Origin: Pratylenchus scribneri
Lineage: Eukaryota; Nematoda; Chromadorea; Rhabditida; Pratylenchidae
Assembly: GCA_030063045.1 (NCBI GenBank)
Contig: JAQSEB010000019.1
Location: forward strand, 1,550,001-1,614,000
Length of the DNA: 64,000 bases
Direction: 5' to 3'
Within the stretch, counting starts at the first letter, position 1; each line of letters begins with the position of its first letter. Made by a program: the position numbers and the translations under genes. Below are positions 46,849 to 57,887 of the stretch, piece by piece. The notes beneath the pieces are model-generated. The model did no database searches. It was not told the DNA's origin and saw only the letters and a program-made list of their open reading frames with translations.

Positions 46849-48656
46849 TTCCGCCGCCTCCCCCGATGCCGTTCCTATATTTAGAATTCTCATCAATTTC
46901 AATTAAATTCGGCCAAAAATAAACCATTGAATGTGCCGGATTTGATTGGCCGAGTGAAGGAAAAAAACAAAAGCAGAAAAAGTGGAAATGGATGAAAACG
47001 ACGACGGACTGCCGATGCCATTGAAAGGGAATAATTATTGGGCGATGATCCGGCGCAATTGATGGGGGCGAAGGGGAGGAAAAGCAGCTGTTGGGAATGG
47101 GCAAGCACCACGCTGCTCCTTTCTGGGTCATTTTCCCTTTTTTGTCGATTCTTGATTGAGAGGGGAAAGAAAGTGAATTGCGCGGAAGGAAGGAAGGAAA
47201 ATGATTGGAAATGATATTAATATTAAAGATTAGGAGGATATTCTTTGGTGGGCGAATTAATAATAATTTTAATAGTACATAGTAATAATAATAAGTGTGC
47301 CAACATTGGAATTAGAGGATTATCTTCCTTTTTGGAAAATAATTCAACAGAAAAAACATTTGGAATTGTCGAATGGCCCATAAATTTGGGAATCGAACGA
47401 ATTTGAATATTTGACAAAAGGGGGGGGGGGAGGGGATTAAAAATGTATGAAATGGGAAGGGGGAAGGGAGGGGGAGGGACACTTTTTGATGGTTGCCTTC
47501 GGCGGAGGAAAATTCGGCGAACACAGAAGCGGGAATAAAACAAAGAATAGAAGGAAGAAAGGGGGGGGGGGGCGGGCCTCTCTCAAAATGTCTTTTTATT
47601 TTCGCATCATCCATCAATTTTGTTGGCCAATTCCTCTCCATCCAAAGTCCAATTCCATTAAGGCAGATGTGCGAGACTTTGATTTGCGCCCAAATTTGTC
47701 AAAATTCATTCAGGCCTTTTTTGTTTTCTAAATTTTCTTTCCTTCCAAATCCAAATAAATATTCGCCTTTCCCATAAAGAACATTAGTAAGGGTGGAGGG
47801 GAGGGGGGGGGGGAGGGAAGGAAGAAGGGTTCGGCGATGATTCATCCATTCGGTGAGGGCCTTGATCCAATCATTTTAGTTTCATAAATTTATTTTCCCA
47901 AAAAAATATTGGCAGCAAATCAAAATCATCCACCTCATCCCTAATTTCCAGTCGATTTTGCATTAGAAGATGATCTCAACCAAAAATAGATTTGTCCATC
48001 ATTTTCACTGGGAAATTGCCAGCCGAACACCATTTGATATGAGTGCAAAATGCTTGCAGTTATATTTGTTCCCCATTCCATTCATTCCCTTCTCAATATC
48101 CCACCGGAAAAAGGTCACATTCTTCCCGCATCAAATTTGGGTGAAGAATCAACGTCATCCTCCTCCAGAATTCCTCATCAACCATTTATCCTTGCTTCAA
48201 TTGACGTAGATTATTTAGAAGGTAGGAAGAGGAGATTTATGAAAGAAATAAAAAAGGGGCAAAAGAGCATCAGCACAGCAGTCCCAAAAGTCAATCGGGG
48301 GCCCAGTCCAATGACGACCCCCGCGACCCCCGTGGGGTGTTTAATTTTCCATTGGGCCCAAGTTTTTTATTCGGTTCCTCCATTCCCCTTTTATTCTATG
48401 TCCCAGCTCCTTCTTCTTCTTATGGCCCCCTTCATTTTGTCGTTCTTTAGTACAAAAGAAAAATAGGAAGGAAAAGGAATCGATGATCCCCTTAAAGTCG
48501 AGAAAGGAACCAACTTTTCCTTTTCCCGGCCTTTGTCTAATTTTCGCCGCGCCATTATATCCATTCATTTTTGTGTTGATTCCACCAAAAACAAATAAAA
48601 TTCATTTTTGAGATGTTTGGCCCAAATTCTCTTTGAAGGAATGTTCTTGAGGTGAA
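46849..48656. other. Intergenic, three poly-G tracts, no gene called
   Basis: G runs lie at 47420-47430 (11), 47561-47572 (12) and 47803-47813 (11). Open frames at 47970-48209 and 48050-48466 start near AG sites and might be exons of an unrecognised transcript, but they carry no motif and were not called. Confidence 0.45.
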
Positions 48657-50383
48657 ATGATGAATTCCGCCGAACAATTCCCAGTGGAGCCGCACAAATT
48701 GGCCACCATTCTCATTTTCCTCATCATTTCGGCCCTCTCCAATTGGTTGGCACTGGCCTATATCCATGATTTCATTGGCAGGTTTTCCCCAACCCCAAAT
48801 TCTTTAAATGGCCTCAAATTTATGTTCAAAAAACAAATTCCAGTGATCCATTGCCGGACATTGTGTTCAGCCTAATCAATGAACAACCTTGGGCAACGCC
48901 GGTTGGCGATTTTATGGTAAAATAAACAAAAAACAAAATGAATTTATTCGATTCCCCCAAAAAAAGGTCACATTAAGCAGTGTCTCTTTGATATTCCTCT
49001 TCATTTTCCACAAATATCGAGTGGTCATAATTCGTCGGATTTTATTCATAATTGGTTGTCTCTATGCCCTTCGAACAATAATGTAAATGAATATTATGCA
49101 TAAATTTGAATAACCTTTTTTCAGGATGTTGGTAACAAATTTGCCTCCAGGCTATTCAAATAATGCCGAAAAGTGTCGACCCAGATTGGAGGCCATCAAC
49201 CGGACATTGTCCATTTACATTATGCGAACATTGGAACAAACAATCCATGTTGGATTTCAGGTGAATTTGCACAAAACAAAATGGCAAATTCACCCATTCA
49301 TCTTTTAAAGGACAATTCGAAGCAAATGCTTTGCGGTGATTTACTCTTTTCCGGTCACACCCTTATCATGGTATGTTAGCCTTAATTGAATAATTTGTTG
49401 ACAACTCTATTAGTCCTAATCTAGGGCTAAAGTGGTTTGGGAGAAGAGCTGGGTCTAGGCTCTCGCCCTGGGCCTTTATCGAAGGCCTAAGCCCCCAGTG
49501 GTCCAATGAATGGGAATGGGGATTAGGGGCGAATCAACATTTTAAAATTATTCTTTATTTATTGTGCGGGAAAATGTGTTGATAATAATATGAAGGGTAA
49601 AAAGTAATATGAGAGGAATTAGGGTGGATTTAAAAAGGGAGATTGGGGCAATATTTGATTGATAGGCTGGCAGGTTGATTAGGCAAAAATTGAGGGTACA
49701 GTAGGATGAATAGGAAAGGCCCTTAAGCATTGCCAAACCATTCATTCAATTCCCTCACTTTATTTAGGTCATTGCACCATTGGCCATCAACAAGTACATT
49801 GACAAATCATTCCGATTTTTGGTCCCACTCCCCTATTTGTTCGCACTGATTGGCATTCCATGTATGGTCATTAGCAGGTGTTTCCACTTTCCATCCAGCA
49901 ATAAAACCCATTCAATTTTCAATTCAGAACACATTACACTTGCGATGTACTAATAGCATTTTTCGCATCCAAAGCCATATTCACGTAGGATTCTGAATTC
50001 CCTCTCACTTATTCATCCTCTTTCCATTTTAAGCCTTTATCATTCCTTCTGTGAAATTGAATCTTCCCATGATCGAAGACGCTCAATCCTCCAATCTCTT
50101 TTCATAATTCGAGTGGTGTCCTGGCTTGAGGAGAATGTTTCCAATTACAAGTAGAATTTACAATGAATTAATAAAGCATTGTAATCCCTTTTTCCCTTCT
50201 TAGAATCAAAAATGAATTTGAAATTCCCTTCATCGATGTTCTGGAACAATGGATGGGAAAGGAAGTTCAAAACGTAAGGGATAATTCCATGGTGAATTCT
50301 TCACATTGAAAGAAATATCCTCGAATAAATCACAAATTCTTCAGAGCAATTCTTCATCAACGGCTGCAATGGAGTCCGTCTAA
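48657..50383 (+). CDS. Sphingomyelin synthase family (phosphatidylcholine:ceramide cholinephosphotransferase)
   Basis: A multi-exon membrane protein. TM1 is HKLATILIFLIISALSNWL. PLPDIVFSLINEQPW opens the first luminal region. LCGDLLFSGHTLIM holds the C-G-D...SGHT motif with the first catalytic His, and THYTCDVLIAFFASK holds the second His and the Asp of the HHD triad typical of sphingomyelin synthases. These enzymes move phosphocholine (or phosphoethanolamine) from a glycerophospholipid to ceramide in Golgi or plasma membrane, releasing diacylglycerol. All three catalytic residues are present. The start is the first ATG of a tandem ATGATG. No SAM domain is encoded, so it is not SMSr-like in layout. 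The last exon, SNSSSTAAMESV, is a short cytosolic tail. The intron 49371-49768 contains copy 3 of the 320-bp repeat. Confidence 0.9.
49405..49745 (+). repeat. Dispersed intronic repeat, about 330 bp, copy 3
   Basis: It begins TTAGTCCTAATCTAGGGCTA and ends GATGAATAGGAAAGGCCCTT, collinear with the lury-1 intron copy. It has an extra GC-rich segment (GGCTCTCGCCCTGGGCC ...) partly shared with the copy near 5180. It lies in the sphingomyelin synthase intron. Confidence 0.8.
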
Positions 50384-50954
50384 AATTGATAATATCAACA
50401 TTTTCTTCTTCCATTCATCCATTTTATGTATAATAATAACGGGTATTAATGTACAACGAAAAGCAGGAACTTAATTTACATAAAAAAAATACACGGTGAT
50501 GATGATGATCATTAAAATGTATAAATATTATATTATTTATTCCCAAATGCTCAAATTTTTATGTATTTTGATAAATGTTTATTTGTTTTCATTTAAGCTT
50601 ATTAATTAAAGAAGGCACACAAATTAAGTGAATAAATTCTCTTGGTTTTGCTTTGATTTTCCAAGTTTCGAATACGGTATTAATTATTGGTCCATCGGTT
50701 GGTAAATTTAAATAAGCGAAATAATTGGCGATACGTAAAATTAAAATTTCTTTGTTTCTTTAACAACAACATTATTTCCATTCCATGGCCATGGCCATGG
50801 GATGGGCGAACAACAATCACCAACCGCCCAAGTAATTCTAGTCTAGTTATTGCCACCGAAATGCAGGCTTTAAACCCGTTTCCAAAACAAGAATTAGATA
50901 AAACTATAATTAAGATTAAGAATAAATTTTAGATATAGTTAAATAATTTCAAAA
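50384..50954. other. Intergenic, likely rpl-4 promoter
   Basis: AT-rich; no exon is supported. A TAGATATAG site about 18 bases before the ATG at 50955 could be a spliced-leader acceptor. Confidence 0.45.
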
Positions 50955-52093
50955 ATGGCTTCAAGACCTTTAATCACCGTCTACAATGAGAAAAATGAAC
51001 CGACTGGACAACAAGTCAAATTGCCGGCTGTTTTTCGTGCACCAATTCGTCCGGACATTGTCAGCTTCATCCATGACCAAATTCGCAAGAACAAACGTCA
51101 AGCTTATGCCGTCTCAACTGCTGCAGGTTTACATATTTTGGTTGACATTTTAAATCCAAAACTTAAGGTCACCAAACATCTGCCGAGTCATGGGGAACTG
51201 GACGCGCCGTTGCCCGTATCCCACGTGTTCGTGGCGGAGGTACCCATCGCTCTGGCCAGGGTGCATTCGGAAATATGTGCCGCGGTGGCCGAATGTTCGC
51301 ACCAACCAAGGTTTACCGTCGCTGGCATCGACGTGTTAATGTGGCCCAACGACGCTATGCGGTTGTGTCCGCAATTGCCGCATCCGGTGTGCCGGCATTG
51401 GTTCAAGCTCGCGGTCATGTCATCGACCAACTCAATGAAATTCCGCTGGTTGTTGCGGACAAGGTGGAATCGCTGACCAAAACAAAGGAAGCCGTTGCCT
51501 TCCTCAAACGAACCAATTTGTGGGCTGACATTGAAAAGGTTTAAATATGAGAATAATTTGCTTAAGCCATTAAAACAATTTTTTAGGTGTACAATTCCAA
51601 ACGCTACCGTGCCGGCAAAGGAAAAGGCCGCAACCGTCGCTACAAACAAAAACGTGGCCCAGTGATTGTGTACAACAATGATGGTGGAATTGTTCGTGCA
51701 TTCCGCAACATCCCTGGTGTGACCATGCTCTCCGTCAACCACATCAATTTGCTGAAAATCGCACCCGGTGGACATTTGGGCCGATTGATTGTTTGGACCG
51801 AGACGGCATTCCGCAAATTGGACTCAATCTTTGGCACATGGACCCGAAAATCGGATGCAAAGAAAGATTTCACACTTCCACATGCCAAAATGGCCAATTC
51901 CGATTTCGCCCGTCTGATCCGATCCGATGAAATTGCCAAGCTTGTTCGTCCAATCAAAAAGCACAAGAAGACCGCCAAAATCCATCGCAATCCGCTGAAA
52001 AAACCGGCACTCATGGTCAAACTGAACCCGTATTCATCGGTGCTCCGTCGAGCTGCAGTGCTGGCCTCAACAAAAGGACAACAACAAAAGTAA
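50955..52093 (+). CDS. rpl-4: 60S ribosomal protein L4 (uL4)
   Basis: Exons 50955-51126, 51168-51538 and 51587-52093 give 349 residues, close to the C. elegans protein and shorter than human (427), which has a longer Lys/Ala-rich tail. Landmarks are [40 protein letters not shown] across the first splice, [66 protein letters not shown] and [16 protein letters not shown]. uL4 is a universal large-subunit protein lining the nascent-peptide exit tunnel through its extended loop. Codon use is visibly more C/G-ending than in neighbouring genes, as expected for high expression. Introns are 41 and 48 bp. Confidence 0.98.
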
Positions 52094-53285
52094 CACAATT
52101 TTTGATTCAAAGAATGAATTTAAAATATTTAAATTTAGGGCGGCCGCATAAATGGAACAAGTGAAGAGAAGAGGACCGAATAAAGAAGAATATGATTGGA
52201 TTTACTGTTGATTTATTGATGTTAATGTTTTTGCTCTCCGCACTTTATTATATTCGTTGATGATAAAGTAAATTTTGTTAAACACATTCATACAAATACA
52301 TTGGGTATAATTTTAAATCACTTCGATGATCAAATTTCATCACCGTAGGCTCATTAAAAACTGTTCCTATGATTTTGATTAGTGCTTTTGATTATACGGA
52401 AGAGACATAAGCAGGGCTCGGATTTATATGGATGGAAAATCGCAAAATATGGACATATATATGGATGAAAAAATTGTAAAATATGGATGAAAAATGCCAA
52501 AATATGGATAAAAATATGGAAAAAAATTTTCACAAATTTTTCGATAACAAAATTTTACGTGGTCAAAAAATCTTAAAATTTTGTGTAAAATGGCGAATTA
52601 AAACATTTTTAAAATTTTTTGAAAATAAATTGAAAACCACCCAATTATGTCGAGAAAATTTTTGTAAACAGAAAAAGAAAATTTATTCAATTTTGAAAAA
52701 TTCTTTCACTTTGCGAGGTAAATTTCCCAATGGATGATCCAAAAAAATTTTTTTGCTGTTAGCCTTTAATTTTTAAATTTTTGGCCAAAATTTCATTTTT
52801 TTTCAATAAAAATTTCCCAAAAATTGAAAAATATGGACAAAAATATGGAAAAATTTGCGAAATATGGATGAAATATGGAAATATGGATGAAAATCCAAAA
52901 TATGGAAATATATGGAAAATATGGAAATGAAAAACCGGTTTAAAGGTTTCAAACCATGATAAAAACATGTTTTACATTAGTTTCAAGCTATTCTGAGCTT
53001 GCAAAAAAAATATGGATTTCCATATAAATCCGGGCCCTGGACATAAGTGTATTAATAATTGTTACTACATTACCTCTATGAGAAATTCCATCAACATTTT
53101 AACGGGATTAATGCTTCTTCCTTATTGGAGTCTTGGAAAACCTAACACAAAAAACATAGCTAATCATTAATTAATTGACCCATGTTTAGAATAAGTTAAA
53201 GAACATTTATTGTAAAATAATTTGAGAATATAATTGTGTATAAATTATTTACAAAAAAAAAGTCAAATGATGGAATATCAACAAT
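52094..53285. other. Intergenic between convergent genes, holding a hAT-like MITE
   Basis: AT-rich 3' flanks of rpl-4 (+) and the DHHC gene (-). The only structure recognised is the element at 52412-53039. Confidence 0.6.
52412..53039. mobile_element. hAT-like non-autonomous element (MITE), 628 bp
   Basis: Inverted ends CAGGGCTCGGATTTATATGG and CCATATAAATCCGGGCCCTG are flanked by an exact 8-bp duplication, GACATAAG (52404-52411 and 53040-53047). CAGGG termini and 8-bp TSDs are hAT superfamily hallmarks. The interior is AT-rich with many ATATGGATGAAAA-type short repeats and no coding capacity. Confidence 0.9.
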
Positions 53286-55185
53286 TTAAGCCAATGATGA
53301 TAAAATAATTTCCTCATTTTCTTCCTCATCCTCTGATGATGATGATATGGATAATAAATGGCTTCTTTCCCGCAATGAGAGCATTTCAATTTGTGAAGAA
53401 CCAAAACGTGCAAAAATTAAACCATTTCCGCAACTGAAAATTACAAAAATTAATAAATTAATTTAACTGGGCGATGGCAAAAAATAAATTTAAAAAAGCA
53501 CCGTTCTGATGGTTTAATCGGCCTTGTTGGTTATTAAATTGCGTTTCGGCACTGTCCGATGCCCCATAATGCGCTGTGTTGGGTGCTGTTGGTGGCCTCA
53601 TCAGCGTGACTTTTTGTGGGAATTTTTGCCCATCGCCCAGACTAATAATTAATTTTGAGTGTTAGTAAATTTGTTTTGGGCAAACCTGGTGAACAATGGC
53701 AAAATCCATTTCCATTTATTTGGGCCAAAAACTTGTTGATAATTCCGCCCAACACCCAAATTGTAACCATTTTTGTCTTGTCCATATGAGAAAAATGGAG
53801 GCCGGAATGATTCTAAAAAATGCAAATTTTAATGTAATATTTTTAATGAATTTTTATTACCGACGGTCGATTGGTTTTTTGCCGTTAAATAAAGATGATA
53901 AAAGAAAAGGGCGGACAATGAAAGACCAAACATGGCGGCCACAAAGAAGAGGAAAAAAACGGTAAATTTGAAAAAATCCGCATTCGTCGTTGGATTGCCC
54001 GACCAAAATAAAATGAAATTTGGCAAAATTGTGAAGAATCCAAAGAGGCAGAGAATAAATCCGTAGCCAAGGAAAAGGATGAAAAATTTGTAGTTGCGAA
54101 AATTGATGCATGTATTTACCCTAAAATGCAATAAAATATTAATTTTTGACCATATGATTAAATATTACCATGGACAATGATGATCAAATTTACTGAAAAT
54201 TAATTTTATTATTTTTGAATTATTATTTCACTCACAGAACGCAATGACCACAAATTGAACAGTGATGAGACCTGTCCGGCTTTATGCATGAACATTTCAA
54301 GCAAAATCGAATTCCTCCATCAATTGCCCGATTTGTTATTGGAATCTTCTGTTCTTTGGCATATTCCTCCATTATTGATTTGAATTCAATTTCATTGTTC
54401 GCTTGACTCATTTGATCACGAATTTCGCTTGGTATATAAAACTTAAAAAGGAAAAATTTTATTAATTTTGAATGGGAAATATTTAAATACCGAGAAAAAT
54501 GGATTAAAAAGTAAACTGGTTTATAACGGTTCAATATGGTTTGTCTTTATCTTATACCCTTAATCCATATATTCATTTGATAGATCTCGTTGAAACTCAT
54601 TGTTTGATAATGACTTGACTTAAAATTTACCTAATTTTAAATAAGTTTTGAACCAAAAACCGTAGGATGGTTTAAACAGGTTCAAATAGTTTAAAACCTT
54701 TATTTTTTGATCAAACCATAACAAATTATATACCAATCGATGCGTTTTCTTGAGCTCTATCGATTGGATATAGGCTTTAGGGTCTCGAACAAACCAGTGA
54801 ACCGATATAATCTTTTCGCAATTTCCAATAATTTTTTCGCCCTTTCAAGGTTTTTTTCGCTTTTTGAATAATTTAATAAATAATAAATCAAACCAATTCT
54901 GAAGGCTTTCCAATTGGAGTGAACACAGTTTGAAAATATGACCAAAGGAACATGAGCAAAAGAATGTGGAAAACGAACAAGTAGATCACTTTTTGAGCAA
55001 TATCATCCAACATATCTTAATTAAAATTATTTAAATTTATCCAAAAAAATTAACTTACAAATGCAAAATTGCACGAGATAAGTATAATAAGCCCAACCGA
55101 TAATCAAAATTACAAAGACCACTGGGACCCATCGGATAATGGAAATGGCAATTTTGACAAATCTATTTCCAATACATTTGACCAT
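53286..55185 (-). CDS. DHHC palmitoyltransferase, ZDHHC2/15 type
   Basis: The minus-strand chain starts MVKCIGNRFVKIAISIIRWV and continues PVVFVILIIGWAYYTYLVQF (TM1). TM2 is VIYLFVFHILLLMFLWSYFQ, followed by TVFTPIGKPS. The zinc-binding cysteine-rich domain reads RFCLKCSCIKPDRSHHCSIC then [20 protein letters not shown]; the DHHC motif is intact and an intron falls right after DHHCPW. TM3 (ILFLGYGFILCLFGFF) and TM4 follow. The conserved tail NQSTVESFRPPFF, GQDKNGYNLGVGRNYQQVFG and FTSLGDGQKFP matches ZDHHC2/15 (RQVFGDEKKYWLLPIFSSLG). The enzyme attaches palmitate to cysteines of membrane proteins, probably in Golgi or plasma membrane. The protein ends EEENEEIILSSLA. An intron (about 54440-54900) contains TIR repeat copy 4. 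Confidence 0.93.
54492..54817. repeat. TIR repeat family (GAAAAGATT ends), copy 4
   Basis: The right end GAACAAACCAGTGAACCGAT then ATAATCTTTTC is the reverse complement of the left end seen at 21888 and 24142. The interior has TGATCAAACCATAACAAATT and GCTCTATCGATTGGATATAG. The left end is degraded. It lies in an intron of the DHHC gene. Confidence 0.6.
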
Positions 55186-55380
55186 CTAAATTATTTATTT
55201 TTATTAATGGTGATTATTGATCGGATTAATGAAAGAAAATGATTAATTATAAAAATAAATGACGTAAACATTTTTTACTAAAGTACTAAATTTTGAATGA
55301 ATGGCAATAAGCAACAATAATTTATCGGTCTTCAAAAAACAACAACAAAAAAAAAATAAATTAGGTATTCATTTCTGTAT

Positions 55381-57887
55381 TTATGCGTCTATAAAGATGA
55401 CAGAATCCGACAATTGAGCATCTTCAATTTTATTCAGTCCATCTTCCTTCCAATGTTCTTCTCCTTTCGGGTATCGAGCCATAATATAATAGCTATAGCT
55501 ATCCCATTGATTCTCTCCGTGATAGAATATCAAAATTTCATTGGTTTGTGCATTCTCCAGCGTAAATTCTTCAAAATTTTGGTTGGATATGACAAAATAA
55601 ATAAAGAAGATGGAGGCCGAATTTGAATTGATAAATTTCTAAAAATATATTAAAATTTAACACTAGGGTTACAATGGAGCGTTTTGCCGCAGCGGCGAAC
55701 GTCTTGATTGGTTCCAATACTGCGGAAAACGCAGAAAATTTTTCCGTCGAACGGAAAAACTCAATTCCGCAACGTCTTTTCTTGTAACCACCCCAGCGAA
55801 AACGCCGAACTTTTTCCGTCGAACGGAAAACGCAAGACGCTCTCCGTTTTTTATTGTAACCAGGGGATGAAAATTGGGCGTTTTGCCGCAAAATGGATTA
55901 TCCGCTGTTCTGGTTACAGTGGTGCGATTTTCGTCATTTTTTCCGCAAAACGGAAGACGCAGTCGATTCAAAAAATTTGATTTTTTCCGTTCTCCGCAGT
56001 GCGTCTTCCCTCCTATTTTGCCCCAAAACACTAGACTAGACTTTTTTAAAAATATTTTAAAAATATTTAAAAAATTTATAAGCTTTCCAAATTAATCCTA
56101 GCTTATGTAAAAAACTCTGCTCTTTTCAATGATATAAAAATTAGCATTTCGCAATGCATCTTCTTCTCTATTTTACCCAAAAATACTGACAAGAGACTTT
56201 TAAAAATATTAAAAATTTTTATAAGTTTTCCAAAATGATCCTATTCCTATCCTATGTAAAAAAATCTGCTCTTTTCAGTGATATGAAAATTTATTTGTTT
56301 GGACGAGGAAAAAATTATTTATATAGGTGAAAAATGTAAATCACATAAATTTTTAAATTTTCATTTGATTTTTATATCATTAAAAAGAGGAAATTTTTCT
56401 GAATCAGATATACCTGATTTTAAATTTTTATCAAATTTTTAAAATTTTAAAATAATTTTCAAAAATATTTTTTTAAATTATTTCAATTACGGAAAAACGC
56501 TCAACAAGTTTCATTGTAACCACATTGGCGTTTTTGGCACATTTTGCCGCAGCGGAGAACTGACAACTTTTTTGCCCTTTTCCGCAGTTGTGGTTCCAAT
56601 CACCGGAATTTTTTTCCCGTTGCGGCGGGAAAAACGTCCGCATTTGCCTGTCATTGTAACCACATCATTGTAACCACATCAAATGCGGAGGTTTTACTCG
56701 CCGCAACGGAAAAATAATTCCGGTGATTGGAACCACAACTGCGGAAAACGGCAAAAAAGTTGTCAGTTCTCCGCTGCGGCAAAACGCCCCATTGTAACCC
56801 TAGGGTAATATTATAATTTTTTTTCAATTTACCTTTTTGATGCGCCTGATAAATAGTTTATAATTTTGAATAACATCATGACCGAATTTGATAATCTTTT
56901 GTTTTCCATCATTTGATTGTTTTGTCATCCATTTTAGAGTAGTATCAAAGTTATCAACGTAAAAGATTGAATCAAAAGAAAGAAATTGAATTTGGTCAAG
57001 AATTCCAGGAAATTGTCGATTGAAGTCATTCAAATATGGTTTTTGTCGCCATCCATCATACGATATGCTGAAGCGCATTATTTTATTGGCCAGATATTCC
57101 AGCAAAGCATGCATCGAAGTAACATTTTTGTGCATTGCACGAGAATTGAAGTGGAAGGATACACCCAAGTCGCAATTTTGCAGCAAACGATCAATGTTTT
57201 TGAAGAAATCCACAATTTGTTCATTCACGAAACTATTGTAAAAGAAATTTATTAACAAATTATATTGAAAAAACCTACCCCAAATAAATCGTTTTAATGC
57301 CATCAATATAATGCGGTGCCGGGGTTGAAGCAATTTGAATAATCTCAAATTGATATGTTTCCAAACGTTGAAATTGAGCTCGCAAATTTCCCAACTCATC
57401 ACGAATGGCTGTACAGATAAGATAAGGAATTTTATGCGGCTTCACTTTTTGATGGAGTTTTGGCCAACAAAGTAGCTGGAATAGTTTGCTGATTGTGCTC
57501 AATGAAGAATTGGCCATTTCTTTGTGATAAATAAATGCCAAGACCTCGATCAACCAATTTGGAACATAGCTAAAAACAAAAATTATTAAGGTTGGAATTT
57601 GATAGTGGGTATTTACTATTCCGCTTCCTCCAATTCAAGACCGCTGGTTGACAAATCAGATTGTGTAGTTGGAATAGCAATGGTAGATTCTGTTGGTTCT
57701 TCTGGCTGCATAAGCTAAATGTATTCATTTTTTATTGCCATAAAAAGAATATGAGCAAAACCTGTGAGTTTCCCGTTTTCGATGCTTCATTTCCTTCTTC
57801 TAATTGTTCATTTTCTTCGTTCGACTCGAATTTTTCCCCTTCATTATCATTGGTTTCGCTGCGCAATTCCATAATTTTATCAGACAT
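55381..57887 (-). CDS. Protein resembling a nematode-expanded F-box-associated family
   Basis: The chain starts MSDKIMELRSETNDNEGEKF, 11 nt after a TTTTTTTAG site (likely spliced-leader acceptor), and passes through an acidic N-terminus. Exons then give VPNWLIEVLAFIYHKEMANS, RAQFQRLETYQFEIIQIAST, DFFKNIDRLLQNCDLGVSFH and HALLEYLANKIMRFSISYDG. The last exon is FINSNSASIFFIYFVISNQN, then ENAQTNEILIFYHGENQWDS and YYIMARYPKGEEHWKEDGL, ending at 55381. The pattern 'FVIS... ENAxTxExL... RxPxGExxWxE' resembles the C-terminal half of a protein family strongly expanded in cyst nematodes and often annotated as F-box-like; a canonical F-box itself is not evident. Substrate recruitment to an SCF ligase would be the family-level guess. 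The last intron (about 55660-56830) is almost entirely a TIR transposon. Confidence 0.6.
55663..56803. mobile_element. TIR transposon-like element with nested hairpin, about 1.14 kb
   Basis: Ends CTAGGGTTACAATGG and CCATTGTAACCCTAG are followed inward by matching GCGTTTTGCCGCAGCGG and CCGCTGCGGCAAAACGC. The right third (about 56530-56803) is itself a long hairpin: ACTGACAACTTTTTTGCC ... TTGTGGTTCCAATCACCGGA is repeated in inverse around a centre near 56660. The middle contains a direct tandem duplication of about 150 bp (about 55990-56130 and 56150-56290). GC-rich ends contrast with the AT-rich centre. If the TIR starts at GGGTTAC the flanking bases are TA on both sides, as in Tc1/mariner, but CTAG symmetry makes this ambiguous. 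No transposase is encoded. Confidence 0.85.

Noticed and set aside
48050..48466. 138-codon frame upstream of sphingomyelin synthase
   Set aside because: The first part could be an exon, but no homology or consistent junctions were found, so it was left as unassigned.
50955..52093. Minus-strand frames of 156 and 195 codons opposite rpl-4
   Set aside because: They are antisense shadows of the highly codon-biased ribosomal protein gene.
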